A stretch of 64,000 nt of DNA from Rhodospirillaceae bacterium (lineage in GTDB: Bacteria > Pseudomonadota > Alphaproteobacteria > Rhodospirillales > Rhodospirillaceae), in contig JAVJSV010000007.1 in NCBI GenBank assembly GCA_040219235.1, forward strand, positions 1 through 64,000. The letters are read 5' to 3'. Shown here one piece after another: positions 1 to 9,751 of this stretch. A model generated the notes under the pieces. The model was not told the DNA's origin and searched no databases. It saw nothing but the letters and a program-made list of their open reading frames with translations. The position numbers and the translations under genes were made by a program. How positions within the stretch are numbered: the stretch's first letter is position 1; every line of letters begins with the position of its first letter.

Positions 1-196
1 GTTTTACTTCCGCACGACGGACGTGACGGGGACGATTGAGCTTCCGGAAGGGACAGAGATGGTTATGCCTGGAGATAATATTTCCATGCAGGTCAACCTG
101 ATTGCCCCGATTGCCATGGATGATGGTCTGCGCTTCGCTATTCGCGAAGGGGGCCGTACCGTCGGTGCCGGGGTCGTCGCTAAAATTATCGAATAG
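1..196 (+). CDS. tuf: Elongation factor Tu, C-terminal fragment (5' end outside window)
   Basis: The first 196 bases, read from base 2, encode the last 64 residues of EF-Tu, the GTPase that carries aminoacyl-tRNA to the ribosome. The fragment is the end of beta-barrel domain III, recognisable from [17 protein letters not shown], the MVMPGD turn and the ending [14 protein letters not shown]. The stop is TAG at 194-196. GTPase domain and start lie upstream of the window. A tuf gene just before rpsJ is the usual bacterial arrangement. No frameshift is seen. Confidence 0.97.
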   Translation, partial: FYFRTTDVTGTIELPEGTEMVMPGDNISMQVNLIAPIAMDDGLRFAIREGGRTVGAGVVAKIIE

Positions 197-210
197 GACA
201 GTTAAGCTTC

Positions 211-240
211 GGCACCCCGATTTTGGGGTGCCGTTTCTTT
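211..240 (+). terminator. GC-rich hairpin with U-rich tail between tuf and rpsJ
   Basis: GGCACCCC (211-218) pairs perfectly with GGGGTGCC (225-232) around a 6-base loop and is followed by GTTTCTTT. This looks like an intrinsic terminator or attenuator for tuf. The rpsJ start is only 14 bases downstream and no promoter is obvious in between, so partial read-through into the ribosomal operon is likely. That last point is inference. Confidence 0.6.
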
Positions 241-253
241 CAGGAATGGACTG

Positions 254-565
254 ATGCTAGACAATCAAAATATCCGCATCCGCCTCAAGGCTTTTGATCA
301 TCGCGTGCTTGATCAGTCGACCCGTGAGATTGTGTCGACAGCTAAGAGAACGGGTGCTCAGGTTCGCGGGCCCATTCCGCTGCCAACTCGTATTGAGAAA
401 TTTACTGTTAACCGGTCTCCGCATATCGATAAAAAGTCGCGGGAACAGTTTGAAATCAGAACGCATAAGCGTCTGCTCGACATCGTCGATCCGACCCCAC
501 AGACTGTGGATGCACTGATGAAGCTGGATCTTGCGGCTGGCGTCGACGTGGAAATTAAGTTGTAG
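254..565 (+). CDS. rpsJ: 30S ribosomal protein S10
   Basis: This 103-residue protein is small-subunit protein S10, a 30S head protein that in other bacteria also serves as NusE in transcription antitermination. Length and the motifs [23 protein letters not shown] and RTHKRLLDI are typical. The ATG at 254 sits close after the tuf terminator hairpin, and rplC starts 10 bases after the stop. It is the first gene of the long + strand ribosomal block. Confidence 0.98.
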   Translation: MLDNQNIRIRLKAFDHRVLDQSTREIVSTAKRTGAQVRGPIPLPTRIEKFTVNRSPHIDKKSREQFEIRTHKRLLDIVDPTPQTVDALMKLDLAAGVDVEIKL

Positions 566-575
566 GGTTGATCTG

Positions 576-1367
576 ATGCGTACCGGTCTAGTTGCACAAA
601 AACTGGGGATGACCCGGGTCTTCGCCGAAAGCGGAGAGCATATTCCTGTCACTGTTCTTAAGGTAGATGGTGTTCAGGTGGTTGCTCAACGCACGAACGA
701 GAAGGATGGTTATTCAGCTGTTCAACTCGGTATCGGCGCTGCCAAGCCTCGTAATGTTAACAAGGCGATGCGTGGCCACTTTGCAAAAGCAAAAGTAGAG
801 CCTCGCAAGAAGCTTGTTGAGTTCCGCGTCAACCCGGAAAACCTGGTGGAAGTGGGCGCTGAAATCTCCGCGGAGCACTTCATTCCTGGTCAATTCGTTG
901 ATGTTACAGGAACCTCTATCGGTAAGGGGTTCGCTGGCGGAATGAAGCGTCACAATTTTGGTGGTCTTGAAGCATCTCACGGTGTGTCAGTTTCTCACCG
1001 TAGTCATGGTTCAACAGGCCAGTGTCAAGATCCAGGTAAGGTCTTCAAGGGTAAGAAGATGGCCGGTCACATGGGTGATCAACGCACGACTGTTCAGAAT
1101 TTGAAGATCGTATCAACAGATGCTGCACGCGGCCTTGTTCTGGTGAGTGGCGGCGTTCCAGGCTCGGACAATTCTTATGTTCTGATTAAGGATGCTGTTA
1201 AGAAGGCGCTTCCCGAAGGGTTGCCGACGCCGGCGGCATTGAAGGCTTCTTCTGTTGGGGCGGCGGCGCCAAGTGGTGAAGCGCATCCTGATGAAGAAGC
1301 TCCTGCAGAGGCTGCTGAAGCAAGTGTTGCTAATGAAGCGGCAGATGCTGGCGAAAAGGACGCATAG
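576..1367 (+). CDS. rplC: 50S ribosomal protein L3 with acidic C-terminal tail
   Basis: L3 is an early-assembly 23S rRNA-binding protein whose loop reaches the peptidyltransferase centre. The ATG at 576 is chosen because it gives the canonical start [16 protein letters not shown]; the open frame extends upstream into rpsJ without homology. The core includes [15 protein letters not shown] and [15 protein letters not shown]. The 263-residue protein is longer than the roughly 210-residue E. coli form because of a tail of about 50 residues rich in Ala and Glu after [13 protein letters not shown], a feature often seen in alphaproteobacterial L3. Confidence 0.97.
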   Translation: MRTGLVAQKLGMTRVFAESGEHIPVTVLKVDGVQVVAQRTNEKDGYSAVQLGIGAAKPRNVNKAMRGHFAKAKVEPRKKLVEFRVNPENLVEVGAEISAEHFIPGQFVDVTGTSIGKGFAGGMKRHNFGGLEASHGVSVSHRSHGSTGQCQDPGKVFKGKKMAGHMGDQRTTVQNLKIVSTDAARGLVLVSGGVPGSDNSYVLIKDAVKKALPEGLPTPAALKASSVGAAAPSGEAHPDEEAPAEAAEASVANEAADAGEKDA

Positions 1368-1369
1368 AT

Positions 1370-1990
1370 ATGAAGTGCGATATCATTAATCTCGATAGTA
1401 AAAATGTCGGTTCAGTTGAGTTGGCTGATGCAATCTTCGGGCTCGATATAAGAGAAGATATTCTGCATCGGGTTGTGCGTTGGCAGCTTGCAAAGCGTCA
1501 GGCTGGTACTCACAAGACAAAGACTGTTGGCGAAGTTAGCGGAACCAACAAAAAGCCCTTTAAGCAAAAGGGTACAGGACGTGCGCGTCAGGGTAATGCC
1601 CGTGCACCTCACCAACGTAGCGGTGGTAAAGCTTTTGGTCCTGTTGTACGCAGCCACGCTCATTCCCTTCCAAAGAAGGTCCGGCGCCTGGGTTTAAAAA
1701 CAGCTTTGTCAGCCAAAGCTAAAAGCGGCAGTCTGATTGTTCTAGAGGAAGCTAAGTCTTCGGAAAGTAAAACGAAGTTTCTAGCTGAGAAGATTAAAAA
1801 GCTTGGTTGGACGTCAGTCTTGATCATTGACGGCACGTCGCCAGATGAGGCTTTTTGCTTGGCGGCCCGCAATATCATTGGTGTTGATGTGTTGCCGGAG
1901 CAAGGAGCTAATGTTTACGACATTCTTCGTCGCGAAAAGTTAGTTCTAACCAAAGCCGGACTTGAAAAGCTTGAGGAGCGTTTAAAATGA
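1370..1990 (+). CDS. rplD: 50S ribosomal protein L4
   Basis: L4 binds domain I of 23S rRNA and lines the peptide exit tunnel. The 206-residue product has the tunnel-loop signature [24 protein letters not shown] and ends normally. The ATG lies 2 bases after the rplC stop, and the TGA overlaps the ATG of rplW (ATGA), so the two are probably translationally coupled. In E. coli L4 represses its own operon; I see no matching leader here. Confidence 0.97.
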   Translation: MKCDIINLDSKNVGSVELADAIFGLDIREDILHRVVRWQLAKRQAGTHKTKTVGEVSGTNKKPFKQKGTGRARQGNARAPHQRSGGKAFGPVVRSHAHSLPKKVRRLGLKTALSAKAKSGSLIVLEEAKSSESKTKFLAEKIKKLGWTSVLIIDGTSPDEAFCLAARNIIGVDVLPEQGANVYDILRREKLVLTKAGLEKLEERLK

Positions 1991-2295
1991 GCGCCGATAA
2001 GCAACCGACAGAAACACTTTATGATGTGATTAAGTCTCCACTTATCACTGAAAAATCAACCATGGCCTCTGAATTTAATCAGGTCATGTTCAATGTCTCA
2101 ATGTGGGCAACCAAGCCTCAGATCAAGCAGGCGGTTGAGACCTTGTTCAAAGTAGACGTTAAGGGCGTAAACACCCTCATTCAAAAGGGTAAAGTTAAGC
2201 GTTTTAGGGGCCAGGTTGGCCGCAGGAATAACATTAAGAAGGCAATCGTTACGTTGGCTGAAGGTCAGTCTATTGACGTGACGACGGGACTGTAG
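1987..2295 (+). CDS. rplW: 50S ribosomal protein L23
   Basis: L23 sits at the tunnel exit and docks trigger factor and signal recognition particle. The 102-residue protein carries the family start [13 protein letters not shown] and the loop [18 protein letters not shown]. Its ATG overlaps the rplD stop by 4 bases, and rplB begins 4 bases after its stop. Confidence 0.96.
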   Translation: MSADKQPTETLYDVIKSPLITEKSTMASEFNQVMFNVSMWATKPQIKQAVETLFKVDVKGVNTLIQKGKVKRFRGQVGRRNNIKKAIVTLAEGQSIDVTTGL

Positions 2296-2299
2296 ATCA

Positions 2300-3142
2300 A
2301 TGGCACTTAAATCCTACAAGCCGATGACGAACGGGATGCGTGGCCTCGTGCTCGTTGACCGTTCTGACTTGCACAAGGGGGGGCCTGTAAAGGCGCTCAC
2401 CGAAGGTTTGACCAAGTCGGGTGGTCGGAATAACCATGGTCGGATGACGATGCGCCACATCGGTGGTGGGCATAAGCGTCGCTATCGGACGATTGATTTC
2501 AAACGCACGAAGTTTGATGTCGTTGCTACTGTAGAACGCCTTGAGTATGATCCCAATCGCACGGCTTTCATTGCGCTGATCAAGTATGAAGATAGTGAGT
2601 TGGCCTACATTCTGGCTCCGCAACGTTTGAAGGTTGGGGATCAGGTTGTAGCTTCTGAACATGCTGACATTAAGCCCGGCAATGCGATGCCGCTAAAAAG
2701 CATTCCGGTCGGCACTATTATTCATAACATTGAAATGAAACCTGGAAAGGGCGCGCAGATTGCTCGCTCAGCCGGTTGTTATGCTCAGTTGATTGGTAAG
2801 GATGGCGGTTACGCCCAACTTAGACTTTCATCTGGTGAATTGCGATTGGTCCGCGGTGAGTGCATGGCATCGATTGGTGCCGTATCTAATCCGGATAATC
2901 AAAACGTCAAGCTTGGTAAAGCTGGACGTAAGCGTTGGATGGGTGTCCGTCCAACAGTTCGTGGTGTTGTTATGAACCCGGTTGATCACCCCCACGGTGG
3001 TGGTGAAGGAAAAACCTCTGGAGGTCGCCATCCAGTGACGCCATGGGGTAAGCCAACCAAGGGTAAGAAAACGAGATCTAACAAGCGCACAGATGGGCTG
3101 ATTATGCGCAGCCGTCATCTGGCCAAGAAAAAAAGAAAGTAA
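2300..3142 (+). CDS. rplB: 50S ribosomal protein L2
   Basis: L2 joins the subunits and supports peptidyltransferase activity. All 280 residues are present. Diagnostic motifs are [23 protein letters not shown] near the N-terminus and the conserved [13 protein letters not shown] loop with its functional His near residue 230, followed by a Lys/Arg-rich tail. rpsS follows after 12 bases, with AGGAGGG-like sequence (GGAGGG) in the gap. Confidence 0.98.
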   Translation: MALKSYKPMTNGMRGLVLVDRSDLHKGGPVKALTEGLTKSGGRNNHGRMTMRHIGGGHKRRYRTIDFKRTKFDVVATVERLEYDPNRTAFIALIKYEDSELAYILAPQRLKVGDQVVASEHADIKPGNAMPLKSIPVGTIIHNIEMKPGKGAQIARSAGCYAQLIGKDGGYAQLRLSSGELRLVRGECMASIGAVSNPDNQNVKLGKAGRKRWMGVRPTVRGVVMNPVDHPHGGGEGKTSGGRHPVTPWGKPTKGKKTRSNKRTDGLIMRSRHLAKKKRK

Positions 3143-3154
3143 CGGAGGGCGCTA

Positions 3155-3433
3155 GTGGTTCGTTCTGTCTGGAAAGGTCCGTTCGTCGACGGCTATCTGC
3201 TCAAGAAAGCAGAAGTAGCCCGTGCGTCTGGCCGAAACGATGTGATCAAAATTTGGTCGCGCCGCTCAACTATATTTCCACAGTTTGTGGGATTAACGTT
3301 TGGTGTGCACAACGGGCATAAGTTTGTCCCGGTTTTGGTGACCGAAAACATGATTGGTCATAAATTCGGTGAGTTCTCCCCGACGCGGACCTATTACGGC
3401 CATGCGGCTGATAAGAAAGCGAAGAGGAAGTAG
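3155..3433 (+). CDS. rpsS: 30S ribosomal protein S19 (GTG start)
   Basis: S19 contacts S13 in the 30S head near the A site. The 92-residue product begins [19 protein letters not shown], matching the family, and contains [10 protein letters not shown] and [10 protein letters not shown]. The start is GTG at 3155 preceded by GGAGGG at 3144-3149, which supports the choice. rplV starts 2 bases after the stop. Confidence 0.97.
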   Translation: MVRSVWKGPFVDGYLLKKAEVARASGRNDVIKIWSRRSTIFPQFVGLTFGVHNGHKFVPVLVTENMIGHKFGEFSPTRTYYGHAADKKAKRK

Positions 3434-3435
3434 CT

Positions 3436-3816
3436 ATGGGTAAGCCCAGCATTGAGCGCCGTCTTAGTGATGTCGAGGCACGTGCATTTTCTAAGTCTAT
3501 CCGCGTGAGTCCGCAGAAGCTTAACTTGGTTGCGCAGTCTATTCGCGGGAAATCCGCTGAAGCAGCATTGGCGCAGTTGAGTTTTTCGACCCGCCGGGTG
3601 TCTCAGGACGTGAAACGCGTCCTAGAGTCCGCGATCGCAAATGCGGAAAATAATCACCAACTAGATGTCGATAGTTTGGTTGTGTCAGAAGCGTTTGTTG
3701 GCAAGAGTTTGACCATGAAACGGTGGCGTCCTCGGGCGCGTGGCCGGGTTGGTAAAATTCTCAAGCCGTTCAGTAATCTCACCATTATCGTGCGTGAGCG
3801 CGAGGAGACCGTCTAA
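3436..3816 (+). CDS. rplV: 50S ribosomal protein L22
   Basis: L22 lines the peptide exit tunnel beside L4. The 126-residue protein contains [21 protein letters not shown] and the hairpin region [18 protein letters not shown]. It has about 16 residues before the conserved core ([17 protein letters not shown]), longer than in E. coli. The TAA overlaps the rpsC ATG by one base, so coupled translation is likely. Confidence 0.97.
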   Translation: MGKPSIERRLSDVEARAFSKSIRVSPQKLNLVAQSIRGKSAEAALAQLSFSTRRVSQDVKRVLESAIANAENNHQLDVDSLVVSEAFVGKSLTMKRWRPRARGRVGKILKPFSNLTIIVREREETV

Positions 3817-4496
3817 TGGGTCAGAAAGTTAATCCGATCGGCCTGCGCCTTGGCATTAACCGTACGTGGGATTCACGTTGGTACGCCAGCAAGGACAAAT
3901 ATGTCGATATGCTGCATGAAGACCTTCGCATTCGTAAATACTTGCAGGGCCGTCTAGCGCAAGCAGGTGTGTCTAAGATTGTGATCGAGCGCCCCGCTAA
4001 GAAGGCTCGTGTTAGCATACACACTGCGAGGCCCGGTGTTGTGATCGGTAAAAAAGGTCAAGACATCGAAGTGATGCGTAAAGATTTGCAGCAGATGACA
4101 GGTAACGAAGTCAGCCTCAACATTATTGAAATTCGCAAACCTGAAATCGATGCTCAATTGGTTGCTGAAAATATTGCTCAACAACTCGAGCGCCGTGTCG
4201 CTTTCCGTCGCGCCATGAAGCGTGCCGTCCAATCTGCAATGCGGCTTGGCGCTGGTGGTATTCGAATTAACTGTGCAGGTCGACTAGGCGGTGCTGAAAT
4301 CGCACGCACGGAATGGTACCGCGAAGGCCGGGTGCCTTTGCATACCCTTCGGGCCGATATCGATTACGGCGAAGCAAGCGGGCATACAACTTATGGCGTT
4401 TGTGGTGTTAAGGTTTGGATATTTAAGGGCGATATCATGGAGCACGATCCCATGGCCCACGATCGTCGTTTACAAGAACAAGGCGCACGCTCTTAA
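3816..4496 (+). CDS. rpsC: 30S ribosomal protein S3
   Basis: S3 forms part of the mRNA entry channel. The 226-residue protein opens with [22 protein letters not shown] and has the KH-domain GXXG loop in [14 protein letters not shown], then the C-terminal domain with [31 protein letters not shown] split across normal positions. Start and length are standard. rplP follows after a 31-base gap. Confidence 0.98.
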   Translation: MGQKVNPIGLRLGINRTWDSRWYASKDKYVDMLHEDLRIRKYLQGRLAQAGVSKIVIERPAKKARVSIHTARPGVVIGKKGQDIEVMRKDLQQMTGNEVSLNIIEIRKPEIDAQLVAENIAQQLERRVAFRRAMKRAVQSAMRLGAGGIRINCAGRLGGAEIARTEWYREGRVPLHTLRADIDYGEASGHTTYGVCGVKVWIFKGDIMEHDPMAHDRRLQEQGARS

Positions 4497-4527
4497 GCGT
4501 AGCTCGTTGAGTTAAGGAAGGTTCGGG

Positions 4528-4947
4528 ATGTTAAGTCCGAAGCGTACAAAGTTTAGAAAGGCCCATAAGGGACGTATTCACGGCGTCGCTCAATCTGGGG
4601 CGCAACTCAATTTTGGGTCATATGGCCTGAAGGCGTTGCAGCCTGAACGCGTAACAGCGCGTCAGATTGAGGCGGCTCGTCGTGCAATGACCAGGCACAT
4701 GAAGCGCCAAGGTCGCGTTTGGATCCGTATTTTTCCAGATGTGCCTGTTTCTAAAAAGCCACCTGAAGTTCGCCAAGGTAAAGGCAAGGGGGCTGTGGAG
4801 TATTGGGCTTGTCGGGTTAAGCCTGGAAGAATCATGTTTGAAGTTGACGGTGTGTCTGAGGCTATTGCCCGTGAAGCTTTTGAGCTTGCGGCAGCAAAGC
4901 TTCCAATTAAGACAAAATTCGTCGCTCGTATTGGAGCTGAGGGCTAA
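4528..4947 (+). CDS. rplP: 50S ribosomal protein L16
   Basis: L16 helps organise the A-site tRNA arm on the large subunit. The 139-residue product starts [16 protein letters not shown] and includes [27 protein letters not shown] and [16 protein letters not shown], all typical. A GAAGG Shine-Dalgarno precedes the ATG. rpmC starts 3 bases downstream. Confidence 0.98.
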   Translation: MLSPKRTKFRKAHKGRIHGVAQSGAQLNFGSYGLKALQPERVTARQIEAARRAMTRHMKRQGRVWIRIFPDVPVSKKPPEVRQGKGKGAVEYWACRVKPGRIMFEVDGVSEAIAREAFELAAAKLPIKTKFVARIGAEG

Positions 4948-4950
4948 ATC

Positions 4951-5160
4951 ATGGCTAAAGCAGAAGATTTGCGCGCGAAGAGCGAAGATGAATTGTCGGG
5001 CCTATTGCTCGACCTTAAGAAGACTCAATTGAATCTGCGTTTTCAGCAGGCATCTGGCCAACTGGAGAACACAGCAGAATTTAAGCGTGTGCGCCGGGAA
5101 ATTGCGCAAGTTAAGACAATCCTGCAGCAACGCGGCGATGCCGCCGCAGCTCAGGCGTAG
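4951..5160 (+). CDS. rpmC: 50S ribosomal protein L29
   Basis: This 69-residue two-helix protein sits near the tunnel exit next to L23. The hallmark is [39 protein letters not shown], split over the two helices, followed by a short Ala-rich tail. It lies 3 bases after rplP and 10 before rpsQ, the usual order. Confidence 0.95.
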   Translation: MAKAEDLRAKSEDELSGLLLDLKKTQLNLRFQQASGQLENTAEFKRVRREIAQVKTILQQRGDAAAAQA

Positions 5161-5170
5161 GGAGAGACTG

Positions 5171-5410
5171 ATGCCTAAACGTATTCTTCAAGGCTTGGTC
5201 GTTAGTGACAAGCAAGACAAGACCGTTGTCGTCAAAGTGGAACGCCGAGTTGCTCACCCGCTCTATAAAAAGTTCATCAAGCGCTCCAAGAAGTATGCAG
5301 CGCATGATGAAACAAATAGCTGCAAGATTGGCGATATCGTGCGTATTCGTGAGTGTTCGCCGATCTCAAAAAACAAGACTTGGGAGCTGGTGTCTGACTC
5401 TGCTGAGTAG
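5171..5410 (+). CDS. rpsQ: 30S ribosomal protein S17
   Basis: S17 is a primary 16S rRNA-binding protein with an OB fold. I start it at ATG 5171, preceded by GGAGAG (5161-5166), giving [21 protein letters not shown]. An upstream in-frame ATG at 5087 lies inside rpmC and is rejected. The 79-residue length and the motifs [19 protein letters not shown] and [13 protein letters not shown] fit the family. Confidence 0.96.
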   Translation: MPKRILQGLVVSDKQDKTVVVKVERRVAHPLYKKFIKRSKKYAAHDETNSCKIGDIVRIRECSPISKNKTWELVSDSAE

Positions 5411-5443
5411 CCACCCCCAGGAAGAACGTAAGGACGTAATGCT

Positions 5444-5812
5444 ATGATTCAGATGCAAACAAATCTGGACGTTGCTGATAACTCAGGAGCGAGGCGGGTT
5501 CAGTGCATCAAGGTTCTCGGTGGATCTAAACGCAGATCTGCCGGCGTCGGCGATGTTATTGTGGTTTCTGTAAAGGAAGCCATTCCGCGTGGCCGTGTTA
5601 AGAAGGGTGATGTACACCGCGCTGTTGTTGTTCGTACGGCAAAGGAAGTGCGCCGTGCAGATGGAACCGCTATCCGGTTTGATGGCAATGCCGCAGTACT
5701 TATCAATAAAGCGGGTGAGCCGATTGGGACTCGTATCTTTGGACCAGTAACCCGCGAACTTCGTTCCAAGACATTTATGAAAATCGTGTCTTTGGCGCCG
5801 GAGGTGCTGTAA
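5444..5812 (+). CDS. rplN: 50S ribosomal protein L14
   Basis: L14 forms bridges to the 30S subunit and binds L19. The 122-residue protein starts [21 protein letters not shown] and ends [18 protein letters not shown], exactly as in other bacteria. The final TAA overlaps the ATG of rplX by one base. Confidence 0.98.
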   Translation: MIQMQTNLDVADNSGARRVQCIKVLGGSKRRSAGVGDVIVVSVKEAIPRGRVKKGDVHRAVVVRTAKEVRRADGTAIRFDGNAAVLINKAGEPIGTRIFGPVTRELRSKTFMKIVSLAPEVL

Positions 5813-6123
5813 TGGCCAAGATAAAAAAAGGCGATAAGGTCATTGTGTTGACCGGGCGTGACCGCGGTAAAACCGGTGATGTGGTTAAGGCGCTACCCGC
5901 GCAAGACCGCGTTATCGTGCAGGGTATTAACGTGACACGTCGGCATACCCGGGCGTCTGCGACTGCCGCTGGCGGGATTATCGAAAAAGAAGCATCTATT
6001 CATGTGTCCAATGTGGCAATCGTTGACCCTAAAGAAAACGTAGCTACACGTGTCGGGTTTAAAACACTCGATGATGGCACCAAAGTTCGGTACGCAAAGC
6101 GTACCGGCGAAGTGATCGATTGA
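5812..6123 (+). CDS. rplX: 50S ribosomal protein L24
   Basis: L24 starts large-subunit assembly. The 103-residue protein has the KOW motif [20 protein letters not shown] at its N-terminus and the family sequence [10 protein letters not shown]. It shares one base with the rplN stop. The next gene, rplE, starts 8 bases after its TGA. Confidence 0.97.
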   Translation: MAKIKKGDKVIVLTGRDRGKTGDVVKALPAQDRVIVQGINVTRRHTRASATAAGGIIEKEASIHVSNVAIVDPKENVATRVGFKTLDDGTKVRYAKRTGEVID

Positions 6124-6131
6124 GGCCAGTT

Positions 6132-6680
6132 ATGACTGAACCGCGTTTACGCCAATACTATAATGACGTCGTCCAGAAGTCTCTTCAGGAAGCTTTTTCT
6201 TATGCGAACCCCATGCAGGTTCCTAAGCTTGAGAAGATCGTACTAAACATGGGCGTGGGTGAAGCTTCTCAAGATCGTAAAAAGATCGAGGGAGCCGTGC
6301 AGGATTTGACTTTGATTACTGGTCAGAAGCCTGTGATTACACGATCTAAGAAATCAATCGCTGGCTTTAAGCTGCGCGACGGCATGATGGTCGGGACGTC
6401 TGTTACCCTACGTCGTGTTCGTATGTACGAGTTTCTTGATCGCTTGGTTACGATTGCCTTGCCACGCGTGCGGGACTTTCGCGGTCTTCCGCCGAAGAGT
6501 TTCGACGGTAAGGGCAACTATAATATGGGCCTCAAAGAACAAATTGTCTTTCCTGAGATTGAATATGATCAGGTGGATAAGGTTAGAGGTATGAACATCA
6601 CAATTTGCACAACGGCAAAGAACGACGAAGAAGCGAAGGCGCTTCTCGAAGGGTTCGATTTGCCGTTTCGTAAATCCTAA
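6132..6680 (+). CDS. rplE: 50S ribosomal protein L5
   Basis: L5 binds 5S rRNA and touches the P-site tRNA elbow. I place the start at ATG 6132 ([18 protein letters not shown]), 6 bases after GAGG at 6122-6125; a TTG at 6120 overlapping the rplX stop is less convincing. The 182-residue protein has [37 protein letters not shown] and a normal end. Confidence 0.96.
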   Translation: MTEPRLRQYYNDVVQKSLQEAFSYANPMQVPKLEKIVLNMGVGEASQDRKKIEGAVQDLTLITGQKPVITRSKKSIAGFKLRDGMMVGTSVTLRRVRMYEFLDRLVTIALPRVRDFRGLPPKSFDGKGNYNMGLKEQIVFPEIEYDQVDKVRGMNITICTTAKNDEEAKALLEGFDLPFRKS

Positions 6681-6700
6681 AGCCAGGAGCAGTCTGAACT

Positions 6701-7006
6701 ATGGCTAAGACGAGCGCAGTACAACGCGATAAGAAACGCCGCAAGATGGTGGTCCAGCAAGCAGAGCGCCGGGCCAGCCTCAAGGCGCAGATGATGGATC
6801 GTTCATCATCACCTGAAGAAAGATTTGAGGCTTCGCTTAAGCTGGCTGAGATGCCTCGGAACGGTTCCAAAGTGCGTGTGCACAATCGGTGTGAAGTCAC
6901 TGGTCGTCCTCGTGGCGTGTATAGAAAGTTTAAGCTAGGCCGCGTCATGTTGCGGGAATTGGCCTCTAAAGGTCAAATTCCCGGCATGGTTAAGTCGAGC
7001 TGGTAA
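6701..7006 (+). CDS. rpsN: 30S ribosomal protein S14 (long, zinc-free type)
   Basis: This 101-residue S14 belongs to the long form without the CXXC zinc ribbon: only one Cys is present, in [18 protein letters not shown]. It contributes to 30S head assembly with S3 and S10. The ending [17 protein letters not shown] is diagnostic. rpsH follows after 12 bases. Confidence 0.97.
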   Translation: MAKTSAVQRDKKRRKMVVQQAERRASLKAQMMDRSSSPEERFEASLKLAEMPRNGSKVRVHNRCEVTGRPRGVYRKFKLGRVMLRELASKGQIPGMVKSSW

Positions 7007-7018
7007 GGAGAGACGACA

Positions 7019-7417
7019 GTGGCTTTATCCGATCCCATCGGTGATACGCTAACTCGTATCCGTAACGGGCAACAGGCGCGCAAGAATGCTGTTACAGCAC
7101 CTGCGTCTAAGCTTCGTGAGAACGTTTTAAACGTATTACAGCGCGAAGGTTACATTCGTGGCTATGAGCGTTACAACTTGCGCCCAGGTGTTGACGAACT
7201 GCGTATTGAGTTGAAATACAACGAAGGTGAGCCTGTGATCAGCAAGATCACGCGTGTATCGACGCCCGGGCGCCGCATCTACGCGAAGATCAAAGATCTT
7301 CCTCGCGTTTACAACGGCTTGGGCATTTCCATTTTGTCTACGCCACGCGGTGTGATGTCGGACCACGAGGCACGCGATGCCAACGTGGGCGGCGAAGTCC
7401 TCTGCCAGGTATTTTAG
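7019..7417 (+). CDS. rpsH: 30S ribosomal protein S8 (GTG start)
   Basis: S8 nucleates the 30S platform by binding 16S rRNA helix 21. The 132-residue product starts at GTG 7019 with [18 protein letters not shown], after AAGGAGAG at 7006-7013. It has the typical end [31 protein letters not shown]. coli S8 also represses the spc operon; that is family knowledge, not seen here. Confidence 0.97.
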   Translation: MALSDPIGDTLTRIRNGQQARKNAVTAPASKLRENVLNVLQREGYIRGYERYNLRPGVDELRIELKYNEGEPVISKITRVSTPGRRIYAKIKDLPRVYNGLGISILSTPRGVMSDHEARDANVGGEVLCQVF

Positions 7418-7429
7418 GGAGAGATCAGA

Positions 7430-7963
7430 ATGTCACGCGTTGGAAAAAATCCTGTCGTTATTCCGGACGGTGTCACCGTTACGCTGGAGGGAAACCTTCT
7501 CACTGCTAAAGGTAAGCGCGGTGAGTTGACCTACTTAACGGCTGATGAGGTCGAGACGATCATTGCCGATAACGAGGTTACAGTAAAACCGGCCAATAAA
7601 GGCAAAATCGCCCGCAAAATGTGGGGCACCACCCGTTCACTGGTGCAAAACATGGTGGTTGGTGTGAGTGATGGTTTTACTAAAACCTTGGAAATTCAAG
7701 GTGTTGGTTATAAGGCGCAGGCTCAGGGAAACAAATTAGTTTTGAGTCTTGGTTTCTCTCATGATGTCGATTTTCCGATCCCCGAAGGGGTCGAGATTAA
7801 GACGCCGCAACCCACACAGATTGATATCAGCGGGTCGGACCTGCAAAAGATTGGTCAAGTGGCCGCTGAAATTAGAGCCTACCGTCCGCCGGAGCCTTAC
7901 AAAGGTAAAGGTGTGCGTTACGCCGGAGAATACATCCTGCGTAAAGAAGGTAAGAAGAAGTAA
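7430..7963 (+). CDS. rplF: 50S ribosomal protein L6
   Basis: L6 lies near the sarcin-ricin loop. The 177-residue protein begins [17 protein letters not shown], shows the two repeated alpha/beta domains and ends with the signature [27 protein letters not shown] in standard position. A GGAGAG ribosome-binding site precedes the ATG. rplR starts 11 bases later. Confidence 0.98.
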   Translation: MSRVGKNPVVIPDGVTVTLEGNLLTAKGKRGELTYLTADEVETIIADNEVTVKPANKGKIARKMWGTTRSLVQNMVVGVSDGFTKTLEIQGVGYKAQAQGNKLVLSLGFSHDVDFPIPEGVEIKTPQPTQIDISGSDLQKIGQVAAEIRAYRPPEPYKGKGVRYAGEYILRKEGKKK

Positions 7964-7974
7964 GGAAACGAACG

Positions 7975-8337
7975 ATGACATCCGTTATCAAATTGTTCAA
8001 TCGCCGGAAAAACAGAACCCGGTTCAAAATTCGCAAGATGAAGAGCCTGCGTCCGCGCTTATCGGTCTTTCGCTCTGGTCGGCATATTTATGCCCAGGTC
8101 ATCAGCGATGTTGAAGGCAAAACTGTTGTTGCTGCTTCAAGCCTTGAAGCTGGTGTTAAGAAAGATGCCAAAAAGGGTTGCACAACCGAGGCGGCTCAGG
8201 CTGTTGGAAAGTTGATTGCTGAGCGGGCAAAAGGTGCTGGCGTATCAGACGTTATTTTTGATCGCGGTGGTTATAAGTATCACGGTCGCGTTAAGGCTTT
8301 GGCCGACGCAGCGCGTGAAGGTGGCCTGTCGTTTTAG
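7975..8337 (+). CDS. rplR: 50S ribosomal protein L18
   Basis: L18 binds 5S rRNA with L5. The 120-residue protein has an Arg/Lys-rich N-terminus, then [20 protein letters not shown] and [25 protein letters not shown], which fix the assignment. AAGGAAACG precedes the ATG at 7975. rpsE starts 28 bases after the stop. Confidence 0.97.
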   Translation: MTSVIKLFNRRKNRTRFKIRKMKSLRPRLSVFRSGRHIYAQVISDVEGKTVVAASSLEAGVKKDAKKGCTTEAAQAVGKLIAERAKGAGVSDVIFDRGGYKYHGRVKALADAAREGGLSF

Positions 8338-8365
8338 TAGGCGACCGTAGGAAGGACTAGAGAAT

Positions 8366-8944
8366 ATGGCACGTTCAGGAGCTAACGCGGATCGACGCGA
8401 GCGGGATAAAGAAGACGATCTCGTTGATAAGCTTGTTTACATCAATCGTGTTGCCAAGGTGGTTAAGGGCGGTCGACGCTTTGCGTTTGCTGCTTTAGTC
8501 GTGGTTGGAGACAACAAAGGCCGGGTTGGTTTTGGGTCTGGTAAAGCTCGGGAAGTTCCTGAGGCCATTCGCAAGGCGACAGAGCAGGCTAAGCGTACTT
8601 TAATCCGCGTACCATTGCGCGAAGGCCGCACCTTGCATCATGACGTAAATGGAAAATTCGGCGCAGGCCGGGTTGTGTTGCGTTCAGCACCTCCCGGAAC
8701 GGGCATTATCGCAGGCGGTCCTATGCGTGCTGTTTTCGAGACAATGGGTGTGCAAGACGTTGTTGCCAAAAGTCAGGGCTCTAACAACCCTTACAACATG
8801 GTCAAGGCCACATTTGAGGCCCTTAAGCTTCTGAACTCACCGCGTATGATTGCGGCTAAGCGGGGCAAGAAAGTTGCTGACATTGTTGGCCGCCGCGGTG
8901 ATGCCGTGCCACGCGACGAAGCCGCGGTTAAGGAGGCGTCCTGA
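8366..8944 (+). CDS. rpsE: 30S ribosomal protein S5
   Basis: S5 shapes decoding accuracy and mRNA entry. The 192-residue product has [20 protein letters not shown], the [14 protein letters not shown] loop and [18 protein letters not shown]. About 15 charged residues precede the core. The TGA shares one base with the rpmD ATG (8944). Confidence 0.98.
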   Translation: MARSGANADRRERDKEDDLVDKLVYINRVAKVVKGGRRFAFAALVVVGDNKGRVGFGSGKAREVPEAIRKATEQAKRTLIRVPLREGRTLHHDVNGKFGAGRVVLRSAPPGTGIIAGGPMRAVFETMGVQDVVAKSQGSNNPYNMVKATFEALKLLNSPRMIAAKRGKKVADIVGRRGDAVPRDEAAVKEAS

Positions 8945-9147
8945 TGGCTGGTAAATCTAAATCCGCTGACACGGTGACTTTAACACAAATTGGCAGCCCA
9001 ATCGGGCGCCACAAGTCACAGAAGGCAACTCTTAAAGGGCTCGGCCTAGATAAAATGCATCGCACGCGCACATTGGAAGATACCCCATCTGTGCGTGGCA
9101 TGATTAATAAGGTCAGCCACCTTGTGCGGGTTGAAACTGATAACTAA
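8944..9147 (+). CDS. rpmD: 50S ribosomal protein L30
   Basis: This 67-residue protein is L30, a small protein on the large subunit. It matches by [26 protein letters not shown] and the ending [13 protein letters not shown]. Its ATG overlaps the rpsE stop by one base. A stable hairpin and rplO follow. Confidence 0.95.
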   Translation: MAGKSKSADTVTLTQIGSPIGRHKSQKATLKGLGLDKMHRTRTLEDTPSVRGMINKVSHLVRVETDN

Positions 9148-9163
9148 CTCTATTTGTGAACAA

Positions 9164-9181
9164 GCACCGGTACGCCGGTGC
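9164..9181 (+). promoter_or_regulatory. Perfect hairpin abutting the rplO ribosome-binding site
   Basis: GCACCGG (9164-9170) and CCGGTGC (9175-9181) form a perfect 7-bp stem with a TACG tetraloop. The 3' arm directly touches AGGAAGG (9182-9188), the Shine-Dalgarno of rplO. No T tract follows, so a role in translation or mRNA processing fits better than termination. This is inference from position and pairing. Confidence 0.5.
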
Positions 9182-9194
9182 AGGAAGGCGCATT

Positions 9195-9746
9195 ATGCAA
9201 CTTAATCAATTACGCGATAAGCCTGGCGCTACTAAAGAGCGGATGCGCGTTGGCCGTGGGGCTGGTTCTGGCAAGGGTAAAACCGCTGGTCGCGGCTACA
9301 AGGGTCAAACATCCCGTTCTGGTGTCGCAATCAAGGGCTTTGAAGGTGGGCAAATGCCTATCTACAGGCGTTTGCCGAAGCGTGGCTTTAACGCTCTTAA
9401 TCCTAAAGAGTTTGCAGTCGTAAACATTGGTCGCCTACAAAAGGCAATTGATGCTGGCAGTCTGGATGGCTCCAAAGCTATTGATGGCAGCGTTCTAGAA
9501 GCCGCAGGTTTAATCCGTCAACGTCGTGATGGAATTCGGCTTTTGGCGTCCGGCGAAATCAAAGCGAAAATTAACATAACAGTTGATCACGCATCAGCCG
9601 CAGCGGTAGCCGCTGTTGAAAAAGCTGGCGGTTCTGTAACCGTAACGCCTGCTAAAGTATCAGCCGCCTCTGCCAACAAGGCTCCAGGCAAGAAGGCATT
9701 AAGGAAATCCAAGGCCGCAGCTAAAGCCAGCGGGGTCAACGAGTAA
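9195..9746 (+). CDS. rplO: 50S ribosomal protein L15 with extended tail
   Basis: L15 acts late in large-subunit assembly. ATG 9195 is chosen because it gives [22 protein letters not shown] after AGGAAGG; an upstream in-frame start at 9156 lacks homology. The core shows [18 protein letters not shown] and [18 protein letters not shown]. The 183 residues end in an Ala/Lys-rich tail of about 25 residues (after SVTVTPAKV) not found in the E. coli protein. Confidence 0.96.
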   Translation: MQLNQLRDKPGATKERMRVGRGAGSGKGKTAGRGYKGQTSRSGVAIKGFEGGQMPIYRRLPKRGFNALNPKEFAVVNIGRLQKAIDAGSLDGSKAIDGSVLEAAGLIRQRRDGIRLLASGEIKAKINITVDHASAAAVAAVEKAGGSVTVTPAKVSAASANKAPGKKALRKSKAAAKASGVNE

Positions 9747-9751
9747 ACCGC

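Noticed and set aside
2828-3118. Minus-strand open frames across the ribosomal operon
   Set aside because: They are shadows caused by codon bias in highly expressed genes; none has a family motif or spacing that fits a gene.
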